Source: Apophysomyces variabilis
Lineage: Eukaryota > Mucoromycota > Mucoromycetes > Mucorales > Mucoraceae
Direction of reading: 5' to 3'
NCBI GenBank assembly: GCA_002749535.1
Contig: MZZL01000399.1
Coordinates: 186,001-250,000 of the forward strand
DNA length: 64,000 bases
Every line of letters begins with the position of its first letter. Position 1 is the stretch's first letter. The position numbers were made by a program, and so were the translations under genes. Below the pieces are notes generated by a model. That model saw only the letters and a list, made by a program, of their open reading frames with translations. It was not told where the DNA came from and searched no databases. Positions 9,873-22,646 of this stretch are shown here, piece after piece.

Positions 9873-11861
9873 ATGCCTTACCAAATCAAAGATATTCCAG
9901 TGAATCAGCGTCCCAACGTTATTCCTCGGTTGGATAACCCAGAAGTAAACGGAAGATACACACCCTATTCTCCTGAACGCAAGGTCTTGCCTAAAGGCTG
10001 GCAAAAGGATCCTGAGCGCGGCACCTTACCTCTACCCGTGTCTCTTGTGCTTGAACGCGATGTGTCTGTTGCCTTACGCGATGGAACCACTATTTATGTT
10101 GATGTCATTATTCCCAATCACAAGGACGAACCACATCTGGGTGCCGCCTACCCAGTGTTGATAGCGTGGAGTCCCTATGGCAAGACCGGTGATGGATTCT
10201 TTTCGTTGGATAGTTTCCCACCGTATCGCGTCGGTGTCCCTGTGAGTCGTTTATCTGGCTTGGAGAAATTCGAAAGCGTGGATCCTGCTACCTGGTGTGC
10301 TAGAGGTTACGCCATCGTCAATGTGAACCCACGTGGCGCCTACGACTCTCAAGGTGACCTTGTTTGGTGGGGAACGCAAGAAGGCCGTGACGGCTATGAT
10401 GTCGTAGAATGGGCAGCAAAGCAGCCTTGGTCCACTGGCAAGGTTGGCTTGATGGGAAACTCCTGGTTAGCCATGGCTCAGTGGTTTATTGCTGCCGAGA
10501 ATCCTCCTCATTTGTGTGCGATTGCTCCTTGGGAAGGCGCTGCTGATGTGTATCGAGACAGCTTAATGTGGGGTGGTATACCCAACACGCCCTTTTGGTG
10601 TGCCTTGCGGGATCTTGCCTTGAAAGGTAAAGAAAAGATGCTGTTATATCTCTGTACCCAATACTCACCTATTCAATTGTACGGATGCAAAAGGCCGAAA
10701 CCTTGCAGAAGACGTCCCAGCTATGGCCGAAAAATATCCCTTTTGGAACGATTATTGGGAAGACAAGTCTGCCAGACTGGAAAAAATCAATGTTCCCACT
10801 TATATACTAGCCTCCTATTCTACGCAACTTCATACCGCTGGTAGCTTCCGAGCTTTCACAAAGATAAAGACCGACAAGAAATGGTAAAAAACCTTAAAAG
10901 CCCTTAATCTACAGGGAAATAGCAACCAATTTATAACTGATGTATTTATGCATATAGGCTTCGGGTCCATCCTTATTTTGAGTGGTACGATCTTTATAAG
11001 GAGGAAAACGATAAGGACTTGTTGCGTTTCTTTGACCGCTATTTGAAAGGTCATGACAATGGATGGGAGGCCACCCCTTCTGTGCGGTTAACTTTACTTG
11101 GATTCAACCAACCAAGCGTTATCCAACGAGCTGAGAACGAGTATCCTATGGCTCGTACCCGCCATGTTAAATACTACCTTGACAGCTCCTCATCTACGGC
11201 TAACAACAAAGTGAATGACATTGAAATGGGAAAGCTTCTGCTTGCCGACACCTCGCCCACGATCAGCAATTCAGTTGCTTCCTATGACAGCCAGGACCTT
11301 CAGGCAAAGATTGGTTTCACCTTGGTGTTTGATAAGTATACTGAAATTGCTGGCTATGCACGCATGACACTGTGGGTATCTTGTCCTGATCACGATGACA
11401 TGGATCTCTTTGCAAAGCTTCGCAAATTGGACGCTCAAGGAAACCTTGTGGAACAATTCAATGTACCACTCGAAGCCTTGCCAGGCTGCACATCCAAGGA
11501 AGAAGTGCCCAATATCAATGTTTATCGCCATCTTGGTCCTTCTTCCAGACTCCGTGTGTCCCACCGTCATTTGATCCGCCCAGTGCAGGACGGCGATGAA
11601 GTAGACAGCCTATTATCCCATCAAAAAGAAGAGAAGATTCATCCCATTGGCTCGATAGTTAGAGTAGAAATGGGCTTCTGGCCCTGTGGTATGCTTTTTG
11701 AGAGAGGAGAAGCCTTGCAATTGGTATTTACTGGGCATGAGATGACGCTGCCTGAAACAGAAGAATTACGTGACAAACATGTAACGATTAATCATGGTCG
11801 CCATTTTATCCATACCGGGGATCAGTATCCTTCTTCTCTTGTATTGCCTTTTATTTCGTAA
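9873..11861 (+). CDS. CocE/NonD family alpha/beta hydrolase (peptidase S15-like)
   Basis: Three exons (9873-10626, 10694-10883, 10958-11861) give 615 residues in phase. The N-terminal alpha/beta-hydrolase part contains the nucleophile elbow GLMGNSWLA (Ser about 197), a GYAIVNVNPRG strand and GRDGYDVVEW, typical of X-Pro dipeptidyl-peptidase/cocaine-esterase relatives. After the cap comes a C-terminal jelly-roll part (DMDLFAKLRKLD, then a strand-rich region to the end) as in S15 members. No signal peptide or membrane segment is visible, so it should be cytosolic. It probably hydrolyses an ester or amide bond of a small molecule; the substrate is not known. The annotated start is the ATG at 9873 and not the in-frame TTG nine bases earlier. 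Confidence 0.8.
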
Positions 11862-12565
11862 TATGTCAGTTCTTGGGGTAACAATAAAATTTGTTTGAAA
11901 AGAACATGTCCTGAATCAACTTGACTTGAACTAACTTATCGATCTGTTGTTTAGCATAGGTTAATATGACCGAAGTTATCAGTATTACGCTGCATTCTTT
12001 TTGGGTAATCTGTAGAGATATTGTATTGATCCCGAGACGATATCCATGCCATTTTAGGTTTCCATCTGACATCTGGGATTGTGACACAATAAAGTTTAAA
12101 CTTAGATAAATTTGCCCATAGCTATAAGTAGCGCCAAATGCACTCGAACGCTGATAGCGTAAGAGGGGCTTTGAGATAGCCGGCAAAGATTTGAATTGAA
12201 TGAACATCCTGTGATTTCATTCACCGATGATCCGAAACATACATTGTCATGGACGGCGTTGTCATAGTTTTGATGCTGCCTTATCGGAGAAACAAGCAAA
12301 CCAAGACCAGGTTTCCAACGACGTAATTTTAAGCTAGGATGACATGCGATGGTAGCATTGGGAAGGAGACCAATGGCAGAAGTGGAGGTAGAATTCACCG
12401 ACAAGACGGAGTTGCTTGAAAGGGGAAGAATAGCCGAAAAGGGATAGTCTTGCAAACACCATGGCTGTGGCTAAAAAAGAAAGGAAAGCCTCTGAGTCTT
12501 AGCAGTTTGAACAATTACTCATATCTCTTTGTCTTTCTTCTTTTTCTTCTCCCTTGCTTAACTTT
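11862..12565. other. Spacer with two overlapping unrecognised minus-strand frames
   Basis: Between the hydrolase and the amidohydrolase there are two open minus-strand frames (12102-12455 and 11866-12207) that overlap. The first contains CHPSLKLRRWKPG and DNVCFGSSVNEITGC; the second contains FGATYSYGQIYLSLN. Neither has a convincing start and I recognise no family. They could be a frameshifted gene remnant or chance. The promoter of the amidohydrolase must lie here, with a CT-rich stretch just before its ATG. Confidence 0.25.
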
Positions 12566-15500
12566 ATGTCTGGAAGTAAACAAGGATACAGTGCCATTCC
12601 TGTAGGGGAGAGCATTCCCTCCGTAGCACCATCCACTTCTAAAGCGTCAGATGTTGTCGGTCGCGTGAAGCGATCTCCTGCTCTTTTAGGCATCTTAACA
12701 GCAGCAGCTCTTGCTGCTGGTTTCTGCCTTGCCTTGCTACTACCTGCTTCTAACCATGAGCTTCGATCGCATCCCTACGCAAAGGTGGTAAAACCCGGGA
12801 TTTCGGATATTACATTCCAGGAAGGATTGCATAAATGTCACAACCTTCAACGCGAAAGAAAGTTCAATAACACAAAACAACGACGTAACCCAAGAGCGCA
12901 TCAAGTAGCACCGGTGCTACTCAAGAACGCAGTGGTTTGGGATGGTCAAGGCGAAGTATTCAAGGACGTGGATGTGTTGTTGGAGGATGGTGTTGTCAAG
13001 GACATCCGGCACCAAATCCAGGTAGCTCAGAATGTGAAGGTCATTGACGTTAAGGGCCATGTTGTTAGTCCGGGACTAGTCGACATGCACAGGTAATAAG
13101 AAGAAAGAAGAAAAGATAGGAACAGGAGTTAATTCTATCGTTTTTTAGTCATTTGGGTGTTGACTCTTGGCCCGAGTTGGCTGGTACAGACGATACCAAT
13201 GAGATGACCACACCCTTGACCCCTTTTGTCCGATCACTCGATGGCTTCAATCCTTCTGACAACGCTATCCGAATTGTGTCTTCCGGTGGTGTCACAACCG
13301 CTTTGGTGCTCCCTGGTTCCGGAAATTCAATGGGTGGCGAGGCGTACGCGTTCAAACTTCGACCAGTGCCGACAACAAGTAGTGAAGATATGCTGGTCCA
13401 AGCTGGTATTGCTGAAGATGAAGAACCCAAGCGTAGATATATGAAATGGGCATGTGGCGAGAACCCAAAGGTAAAGGTTTTCCACAGACTTTCTGGAGGC
13501 TACTCTACCATTTGGCTAAACATTGATTTACTACTTTTAGCGTGTCTATGGCAACCAAGGTCGCATGCCATCGACCCGTACGTGATTACCCATTTTATTT
13601 CATTTCGGCTAAATATCTGCTTTTTTTTTTTGGTTCGCTGGTTTATTAGGTTTGGGTGAAGCCTACATTGTCCGTCAGAGATTGGCCGAAGCAGAAAAAC
13701 TAAAGAAACAGCAAGAGGATTGGTGCTCTGCCGCAGAACATCTCGGGAAAGCGCGTCTCGATACGCCCTTCCCTGAAGACATTAGCTTGGAATCCCTAGT
13801 CGCCTTATTACGTGGTGATGTCCACTTGAACATCCATTGCTATGAAACACACGATATTGAGGCGATGGTACGCCATTCACTGGAATTCGATTTCAGAATT
13901 GCAGCCTTCCATCACGCGTTGGATGCCTACCGCGTCCCAGATATACTCAAGCGTGCTCGTGGTAATATTACCGTTGCGACATTTTCCGATCATTGGGGAT
14001 ACAAAAAGGAGGCTTTCCAAGCTTCTGTCCATGCTCCTCGGATTTTGGTGGATGCTGGCATTCCCGTCGCCTTTAAGAGTGATCATCCTGTGCTTAATTC
14101 CCAACATTTGGTCTTTGAAGCGGCCAAAGGCAGACACCATGGATTGACCAAACAGGAGGCGTTCAAGGCGGTAACATCCGTTCCAGCCCAGGCTCTTGGA
14201 CTTGGTCATCGTGTCGGTTCACTTAAAGTTGGCTACGATGCCGACGTTGTGATCTGGGATCGTGAACCGCTCGACCTAGGTGCCACGCCTTTGCAGGTGT
14301 TTATCGATGGGGTACCGCTTTTCGACGAAAACCCTATCTTCCCGGTGGTTTCTGAGGAAACATCAGGATCTAAGCAGGCCACGATCCAGAAGCAGAACGA
14401 AACCGAAGGTGCAAAGACCTTTATTCTGTCTAATGTCGGCAGCATCTTGCTGGATGAATTGCACAACGATGTTCAAGTTGTAGTAGAGAAGGGAAAGATT
14501 GTGTGCGTTGCTGCTGACTGTAGCAATGCAGCCAAGGCAATTACAGATGATACGGTACAGGAAATCGATGTTCAAGGTGGACATATTACTCCAGTAAGTA
14601 ACTACTCAGGGAAAAAGAAACGAACAAACCCGCAACGCATCATCCTCTTATTCGTTTTTTCGTCCAGGGCTTAGTGGCTGTAGGCTCGTCTCTTGGTCTG
14701 GTCGAGATTCCTTCTGAATCCACTACAGTGGACGGAACTGTCAAGGCTTCCACTTCACATAGCCCCAAGGACATAGTCCGTGCTGTGGATGGTATCAAGT
14801 TGGGAACTCGCCATCTGGAGGAAGCTTATAAAGGCGGTATTGTGATAGCCATAACAGCACCCGTTTCACAAGATGTTGTTGTTGGTATCAGCACTGCATT
14901 CAAGACGGATGCTGATTCGTGTAAGCCAAAGCGAGTTGTATGCCAGTATTGGTTTACTGATTGGTTTACTCCTGTGTATTTTTACAGTGCTTTCTAATGG
15001 TTCATTGGTGTCCCCTTCGGTCGCACTCCATCTTCAGATCGGTGACGCCTACAAGTCGAGCGCTTTCCCTACCGTGTCTTCTCAGATCAATTTCATCCGG
15101 CAGATACTGACAGAAAACATTGACGCTGATAATGATTATGGCAGGGCTGCCCGTGGCGAGATCACCACTGTCGTCAGTGTCCATAACAAGGACGAGATTG
15201 TATCTTTGATCCGCTTGAAGCAGATAGACCTTCCCAGAGTACGGTTTGCCATTCTTGGTGGTGCCGAATCACATCTGGTGGCCCGTCATCTTGCTGAAGA
15301 ACGTATTCCAGTGATTCTCCGGCCCGTCCTCTGTACCCCTGCTGAGTTTGACTCTATCCACTGTTTGACAGGTGCACCGTTATCGAATGGTACTGCAGCT
15401 CACATACTACACAACCACGGCGTCAAACTTGGCGTTGGTATTTCCGACGATGGGCTTGCGCGTAATTTAGTATGGGATGCTACGTGGTTGGTTCCAACGG

Positions 15501-15691
15501 ATCCCACTCAGAAATTCTCTCAGTCGGATGCGATACGCCTCATTAGCTCCAACTTGCTGGAGATTTTCGGCCTTGACAAAAAGTCTTTAGCCGGTACAGA
15601 TGATTTTATTGTATGGTCAGGAAACCCACTAGACATGGAAACTCGTCGTGTACTGGTCCACTCGCAAAATGGACTGCATTGGATAGAGTAA
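12566..15691 (+). CDS. Membrane-anchored tandem amidohydrolase (imidazolonepropionase-like; possible CE9 type)
   Basis: Six exons (12566-13092, 13149-13470, 13541-13577, 13650-14593, 14668-14920, 14988-15691) join in phase to 928 residues. A single membrane segment (about 39-59, LLGILTAAALAAGF) near a basic patch suggests a type II membrane protein. The first amidohydrolase unit has the composite N-terminal barrel (VLLKNAVVWDGQG), SPGLVDMHSH with the metal-binding HxH (175-177), later HIHC-like LNIHCYETH, FHHALD and FKSDHP, all plausible metal or base ligands. A second, weaker unit restarts at FILSNVGSILLDEL and reads ITPGLVAVGSSLG, where the HxH is lost. Such fungal proteins are sometimes filed as carbohydrate esterase family 9. 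Substrate unknown; N-acyl sugar or peptide-like amides are possible. Confidence 0.75.
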
Positions 15692-17751
15692 AGACAAAAT
15701 GAAAAAGAAAAAACGCCCGATACTTTACTAAATCAGTACACCGTTCAACCTTGTGCTTGTGTGTTCCTTATTTATTTCATTCAATTACTCCAAGTGTCTA
15801 ACCCAAAGGATAGTGTGTTAAATAAATCAAACTTAAATTATTCTGCTGGCATGCAGTATGGAGTAATTTCAACAAATAACTTGAGAGACAGAACTAGCGT
15901 ATCGAAAACTACGGGAATACCCTGTTATGCAGAAAGCTGTCGTAGATTGTCGAGATACGTAATCTTCTGTTATCCTGTAGAAAGACCTGTATCACGTTTG
16001 CTCCCAGGCTACTCCACAATAATAAGCCAGTGCTTAGAGTTAGGCAAAACAGCAAAGCAGTACGCTTTTGGCGAAGTATCCAACGCCTGTTCTGTGCAAC
16101 TATGCTCGACTGTTATTCCGTTGATATCGTGCTCTTATCCTTTGCTAAGCGCTGCGCTCATGGGTAGAATCAGGTGAGATAAGGAGGAGAGAGGCATTGT
16201 TGCGTTCAAAAGCCCATTCCGCACGTTCGACAGGACCGAACATGTTTTCAAAAGTGCAACACTGGGCTTTTTTTTTGTCTGCATAATGTGGGACCGGGTC
16301 AGTCAATATACACCAGGTGTCCAGACATCGCGTCTCTCTTGTGGAACATAATGTGTATTTTTACACTAGCCTTGCGTTGATGATGTTACTTGTTAAATTC
16401 TCTTTATCCTCTTTCTTTTTTCTCTGATAGATGAGGATATTGTATGAATTCGGTTTATTTCGGCTTATAACCCCGTTCCATATTATTCGTCTTATGTATT
16501 AAAAATGAATGAAAGTACGTACTAGTAAATATATCAGCTCTTGTACTACGTACAAGTGAAATACAACAAGTGCAAAAACGGGAAACGGCAGTAAATCCTA
16601 ATTATCAAGCTTAACAGGTTACATCCAAATAGAGTTCGGATCCCATATCTGATTTGTCATTTCTTAACAGGGGCTCGTTCGCATGGGTGGCGTGCTCCTC
16701 ACAGTTCATCTCAGATATCGGCGTGCAACTCTCAAATCGGTTGCCCTGTTCTTTGGCGCAGATGCGTGCAGTATTTTTTCTGAGAGTGTTCTGTGGCTAT
16801 TCGACGATGTGCTGGTAGTCAGCGTCGGATAGAAAAGACAAGCTTGTCCACCATGCGTTGCGTTTCAAGGCTACAGATTCCCGATATAAAAAAAATAGCT
16901 ATAATCGTATCTAAGGATCTGCAGTAGTAGCTTACTTGTATCACATTGTTTCCGTAAACTGAATCTTAATAATCGACAAAATTCACATGTTGTTTGATAG
17001 ACGGTCTTTGATAAGTAGAATTTATTGTGTTTCATACTGCATAACTTTTTTTTATTTTACTTGGGGGCAGTGCTTCCTAGGAGTTGAAGCAGACAAGTTT
17101 ATCCTTGCTTGTAAAGCATTCTTACTTTTTCTATGCTTTTTCTTGTATTTCACTTGACGTCAAGCTTGGTCTATAAAATCTCCGTACATGTACTAACGTG
17201 TTTGCCATATAGTGTACGCAATGTCGACGAAGGACCGGTCGTCATTCTCACTACCTTCAAACCCTGAAATGGGTCTATTTATTTGGAAGTTACACGCAAT
17301 GCATTAGAAAGAAAGCTGCCAAAAATAAAGAAGTCGAGAAAATAACCAAAACAAGACAATAATCGATACGGGATCTTCGCACGCCAAGTTTCTGTGCGTA
17401 CGGGTACTTCTCTTTCTGTGTGACGGATAAACATTGACCAATGGAGGTAACAATAACCAATGACGACAAAAATAGAATGCACCAACACACACACAGGTGG
17501 TTACCATCAACGCAAAGTTTTCTTTTAAGGGAAAAGGCTAACCTTAAAAGGCTACATCTCTACACAGCCCTGTAAATGCTTGATAGCGACACAGTTAGGG
17601 GTGATATGGAGAACTCTGGTTTAAAAGAAGTGAACATACGTCCGTAATCATTACTGCGAATTGAGCTAACAAGATTGGCTTTATTGATTTAGTGATATGG
17701 CTATGATGATGGTCTGGATCTTCTTCCTCCTATGGGTGTGCCAACTTTGGC
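15692..17751. other. Intergenic, no gene supported
   Basis: About 2 kb between two convergent genes. A 138-codon frame at 15761-16177 (plus) has no start context, motif or partner exon I can recognise. Three overlapping minus frames near 17.28-17.51 kb look hydrophobic but have no family signature. T-rich stretches near both ends fit transcript 3' ends. Confidence 0.4.
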
Positions 17752-20700
17752 TTAGGTGCTCTGAATTGCTTTTTCAAGTTTCTTCATTCGTTGCCTTGTG
17801 CTTTCAAGCAATTGCGATCTATTTACGTGAAAAGAATCAATTGCCGTTCCTTGATATTACGAAGACTTACTGATTCTCAAGGGTGTTTTTAATACTCTCC
17901 ACTTGCGAGCTTGTGAGCGTGCTGGTTCGTTTTATTTCTGTAACAACAGGGGGCTGTCTTTGTTTTAATTGCTTGAACTGTAGTTGTTCAACTTCAGTTC
18001 GCAGCTGTAACCGATCCAAGTTAGTGTACCAGGTTACGGAAATGTTAATTGTTGAAAAGGGTCCTCACCTTTTCTAATCTCCATGCATAACCATGCTCGC
18101 CTTCCACAACCTTTTGGATATTCTCCAGTTTCTCCATCCATGCCTTTTCATGTGCTGAAATTCCAGGCTGATATCTTTTAAGCAATTGTCTCATTAAGGC
18201 ATCTGCACGCAAAGCTAATTGAGCATGTGTTTGTGCCGTTTCGCGAATTCTTTGCTCTCGTTCTGATGCCGTACTGCGATGCTTCTCAACGCGCTGATAA
18301 AGGTCTTTCAAGGCATGTACCTGTCGTTTGAATTCGTCTTCTTGTAATCCAATTCTAGTTCGCTAGTGAGATTATCTTGCCAATTTGCGCCTATGCTGGC
18401 CTACCTCTTCTTGATCGATGATGCGGTTTGTGCTAGCGCTTTGATATCTCGTTGAACCTTTGCTGTGGCATCGGATAGAAATAAAAGACTTTCCTCAGTA
18501 ATAACTACTTCTTTAGATCCCGCCATTGTCGAAGGCACGACAATCCTTGGTTGGTTAGGTAATCCTTGCAGACCTTTCAAACTGCTCGGGGTTTCGAATG
18601 GAGGTAATGGGAGCATACATTGATAGTCAGAGTCAATGGCATTGGCTGTTCTTTGATCTGATGTGATGTTCTTTAATTGGTCGGCTACTGCGGAAGCAAG
18701 AGTGGATGTGTCATCAGCTGCAAGATCCCGATGGATGCCTAATTCTAGGCTAACCAGGGATGATGGATGTGATAAGCCCAGTAAGCAACGAGATAGGTAT
18801 AAATCGTGCAGCACAACCAAGCCCACCATGGGAGCATATCTACGTGCATTGGTTGAGTATGGGCCACAACCCAGCATGAAACTGATTGCTTACCCTCCCT
18901 TAAATGGCGCAGAATTTATCAAGCAGCGAACTTTCGATCCTTCGTCGTCATTCAACGATGCAAGCGCATCACGACCTCGCTCCGTCTGACCATCTTGCTG
19001 ATATAGCGCATCGATCTTTCCCAATTTCTCTAGCCATTCCTTCATAATCACTGTATGCACACCTGCTGCATGGTAAGCATAGAATGTATCTGGGTATTTC
19101 GGATCGGATAAAAGCTGAACAGGTTGTTTGTTTCTCAGTTCAGGAAGACTGAAATCGTATATCTCATGCAATGTCGCTTTTGGTAAAACTTCGGCCAAAG
19201 ATAAGAATTCTCTCAGCTACTCATCTTCTTTAGCCCAAGGTATAAAGCAAGCAAAGAAGGTTACCTCTCTTTTCCATGGTTGCGTTGTGTCATTTGGCAT
19301 CAACCACTGTGCATCAATTCCGCTCCCTAACACATAATTGCGCACGGTTCCGTTGGAAAAAGCAACGGCAAGAATATCCACAGGGTTTGATCTGATATGT
19401 ACCATATCCGAGACCCATGCACCCTCTTCCATAATTTGATCCTCGTCCTGTGTGATCTTAAACGGGCCCTGTCGTTGGATTTGATGTGGGATGCTGCACA
19501 TGTTACTGCGAACACTCACGCTCTCGCCGTCAATTAAAGTGGCATGCTCTTTTCGTGCTTTTTTAGCTGATCCGAGCATGTCGTGAATCCATTGGTACTG
19601 AAGACGATACAGGTAGATATCGACAGGGTCATCCTCATTGTTCTTTTTGGCTTTCTCTTCTGCGTAATTGATTTTTGCATACGCTATGCATGAAAGAGAC
19701 TCCAGATGTTGACGTCGAACAATGCTTTATGTGTAATAGATAAGCCTTAAATAGCCAAATAATAGTTAGTAAACTTACCTTTTGAAAGGCAATACAGGAC
19801 AAAGAGCGTACATGTGACCTGACCGTAAAGCATAGTATACGGTGAATGGTTCCCATCCGCTGTCATCTTTGCTCTGGCCTCCAATAGAGAAAGATACAGC
19901 TTCTTCATCCGCATCCAATTCATCTGTGACAACGATGCCCTGCAAAGGTGAAGCATCGTGCTTACGCTGGGATGGCGCCAAATCAAATACTTGTTCGGGC
20001 GCTTCAATATCAGCACTGATATCAAACATTCTAAGAATTGATCATAATAGGTTAATAACAAGAACTTCCTTTTCCACATTTCCCCTTTAGTCTGATATCT
20101 ACCTTAATCGACTATCATCACCCAGGATCAGAATATGTGATTGTGTCTCACTTAATGGATGCCAGGCTACCTTTAATACGGAAATCTTCTTCTCGCCATC
20201 GTAAATTGTCTGTCCAACGGTTAAGGTGTTGCAGACGACTCGCTGTTTTCGAGATATTTTTTCCGCTTCGCTGGATAGACCATGGCGTGGAAGAACAACA
20301 ATCACAACCTGATGTTCACCTGTAACAGCCAAGAAACGTCCACTCGGATTCACTGTTAAGGTAGAAATAGTAAAATTAATCTCGGGTGTTTCCAAAATCT
20401 AAATTGTAACAAAAAGATAAAGTCAACAAAAGCAAGCTCTCGGCTAGTGATAGCGATATCTTGGGCTCAAGGCCATACTTTGTAGGGAATATCGTAAAGC
20501 CATGATTTGTCTACATTCTGTTGATCAGCTTTGCCTTTGATTTTCTCATTGGCTGCTTTTAACCAAGCGTCTTTGACATCGTTGAGGTTGATAGTTCTTA
20601 TATGCGATCCGACGGCTACCAAAAGATCGTGGTCTCTAAGTGCAAGGACGCGTGTTCGTTCTTCGACAGGCTGAGTGGTTTTGCTGGCTTCTGTGGATTG

Positions 20701-20757
20701 AAATAACGGGTGATCAGCCAAATAATCCAGCCAATTTTCGGGCAATGCAGACGCCAT
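17752..20757 (-). CDS. NUP82: Nucleoporin Nup82/Nup88
   Basis: Nine minus-strand introns join in phase; examples are the 48-bp intron carrying the in-frame TAG near 19.2 kb and the 54-bp intron near 18.88 kb. The protein starts MASALPENWLDYLADHPLF. The N-terminal half has beta-propeller character (INFTISTLTVNPSGRFLAV, LILGDDSRLRMFDIS, MYALCPVLPF), and the C-terminal part is predicted coiled coil (TASEREQRIRETAQ, RTEVEQLQFKQLKQRQ, ending QRMKKLEKAIQST). This is the architecture of Nup82 (yeast) and Nup88 (animals), a cytoplasmic-side pore subunit that anchors mRNA export factors. The last exon is 17752-17818. It diverges from the gene at 21555. Confidence 0.75.
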
Positions 20758-21554
20758 GGTGTATGGTGTTAAGCAAAAAGGGCGAAGAGGAATAGGTGTG
20801 GATTCATGGCGCGACGCGTGACGGTTTTAAAGTCACTGCATCCCAACCTTGGGGATTCTGCATTGACGCTGCGCGTGTTTCTTCGGTCGGTGAGCAAAAA
20901 TGTTTATCACCCAGTGTAAAAGCGTCTATGGGATGCCTGCCAAGTGCATGATCTTGCGATAGCACCCATTCTGAACATAGTTGGTCGTCGTTTATACGTT
21001 ATAGGTTTTACGATAGACAATACCAGAGCATACAGAAGCGAACAGATGAAGAGCACAGCATATGTATGACTCGGACCCACCTGGGTGAATTAGACAGAGG
21101 CTTTTGTTGCTTTTGTGCTGCGCTCTTTTTGTTTAGCGGATAAAACCATGACAGCATTCCGGGAACAACCGGATCCATGACATTGGACGCGTTAGATCCT
21201 CGGTCGAGTTTTTTTCCTGCTAAACTATTCCAGAAATTGACATTGGCTTGAGCGACTCGGACGTCATCTTACATCAGTGGAAAAAATAGAGAGAAGAGAA
21301 GGACCAGGCTTTTTTCATTGCAGCGGAACCAATCAATCCATCTTCCTTCTATTTTTCGATTCCCAAAAAGAAGACCAAATCCGTACTTTTCCAACAAAAT
21401 GGAACCATTCAATAAGCAAATCGACAGCCTTTGGCTTGTTTTTTTGTGGCACCTTTCATTTTCCGTCTCCGGCTCTCATAAAGAGAAAACAAAAGAAGCG
21501 AGTCCTTTTTCTTTGTTCCTGTTTTCAACTATCTTCGATACTATATAACCCTTT
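20758..21554. other. Divergent promoter region
   Basis: About 800 bp between two genes transcribed outwards. No motif was singled out. CT-rich tracts close to the plus-strand ATG at 21555 fit a fungal leader. ORFs reading through the CT tracts (21277-21558) are treated as shadows. Confidence 0.5.
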
Positions 21555-22646
21555 ATGACAGCTCCAAAGGATATCCAGGTGCAAAAACCTGACTCTATTG
21601 ACACGCCCATCTATGACAAGCCAAATGCTTACGATGACAATGAACTGGAAGGCGAAAAGCAAAAACAGCCCCCGCCGCCGCCACACAGAAGTGCCAGCGT
21701 GTTGTTGGAAGAAGATCTCACAGCGGCTTGTGAATCCCTGAAACTAGCTCAGCAAGAGCACAACGATACCACGAAGGCCACCGGCGATGGCCGTGAAAGC
21801 GAGCCTACTTCACCACCGCCCGTCTATGAGACAACGGAAACGAAAGCTGAAAAATGGACGTCATCGACATTATTAAGCCGCGCCAGCTCCACCACCCAGA
21901 CAAGCTATGCAGAGGATACCACACCAGTCCATATACCACCTATGACGACGATCAGCCCAACCACCAGCAGCACGAGCAACGGTTCAAACAGCGGTTCATT
22001 CAAACTCCTGCTGATGAATACTCTAAAGAAACGACCGGTCGAAGACATGAATATTTTCGATATCCGTAAAGTATCCTTGACCAAACCCCACTTGCACGAC
22101 GTATATTACAGTGGCACAAAGAAACTGGCTTATCGAAAAGACCAGCTCCATTCGTATTCTTGGGGATTTCAAAACGTGTTGTACCGTATTGCCGAGGGCG
22201 GTCATCGAAGCAAAGTGGCCGAAGTCCGGCGGCGTGCTTTTCAGAAGGAGATTACGATTGAATGGGGCGATTATGCTACCGAAGAATTGATGAACGGTGT
22301 TTTGGACAATAAAACCAAATCCCATCTCTTGTTTGTTTATGAGACCGAATTCGATCAATGTCGTCTCCAATGGAAACGGCCCAGTCTACTGTCACACGAT
22401 ATGGTATGTGAACTCAGGGACCATAAACAACAACGAATCGTTGCCGAATTTGATAGCCATGGCAAAGGTTACCTTATTCAGCTTGGTCGTCTTGTGATCG
22501 ATCGACATGCATTGAATGAGGCAGACCATCCAGATCAAATGGAAGCCCATCTTGTTATCACTTGCTGCACATTGATCGATCTTATGCGAGAAGTTGTGGA
22601 AAAAGCAGTAGGGTTAGGCAATGGAGGGATTGCTAGTAGTGAATAA
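21555..22646 (+). CDS. Uncharacterised protein with disordered N-terminus and conserved-looking C-terminal domain
   Basis: A single-exon ORF of 363 residues with a clear ATG. Residues 1 to about 150 are low complexity and Pro/Ser/Thr/Glu-rich (QPPPPPHR, SPPPVYE, TTSSTSNGSNSG). From about 150 the protein becomes ordered: FDIRKVSLTKPHLHDVYYSG, then alternating strand-like segments (KEITIEWGDY, KSHLLFVYETEFDQCRLQW, QQRIVAEFDSHGKGYLIQLG) and a C-terminal helix (CTLIDLMREVVEKAVG). The strand pattern closed by a helix recalls the tubby-like C-terminal fold, but I cannot confirm it. No membrane segment or signal peptide. PPVYE may be a WW-domain or ubiquitin-ligase docking motif. Function unknown. 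Confidence 0.7.
   Translation: MTAPKDIQVQKPDSIDTPIYDKPNAYDDNELEGEKQKQPPPPPHRSASVLLEEDLTAACESLKLAQQEHNDTTKATGDGRESEPTSPPPVYETTETKAEKWTSSTLLSRASSTTQTSYAEDTTPVHIPPMTTISPTTSSTSNGSNSGSFKLLLMNTLKKRPVEDMNIFDIRKVSLTKPHLHDVYYSGTKKLAYRKDQLHSYSWGFQNVLYRIAEGGHRSKVAEVRRRAFQKEITIEWGDYATEELMNGVLDNKTKSHLLFVYETEFDQCRLQWKRPSLLSHDMVCELRDHKQQRIVAEFDSHGKGYLIQLGRLVIDRHALNEADHPDQMEAHLVITCCTLIDLMREVVEKAVGLGNGGIASSE

Noticed and set aside
15761..16177. 138-codon plus-strand ORF
   Set aside because: No motif, no plausible promoter or splice partner; length alone is not evidence in AT-rich spacer.
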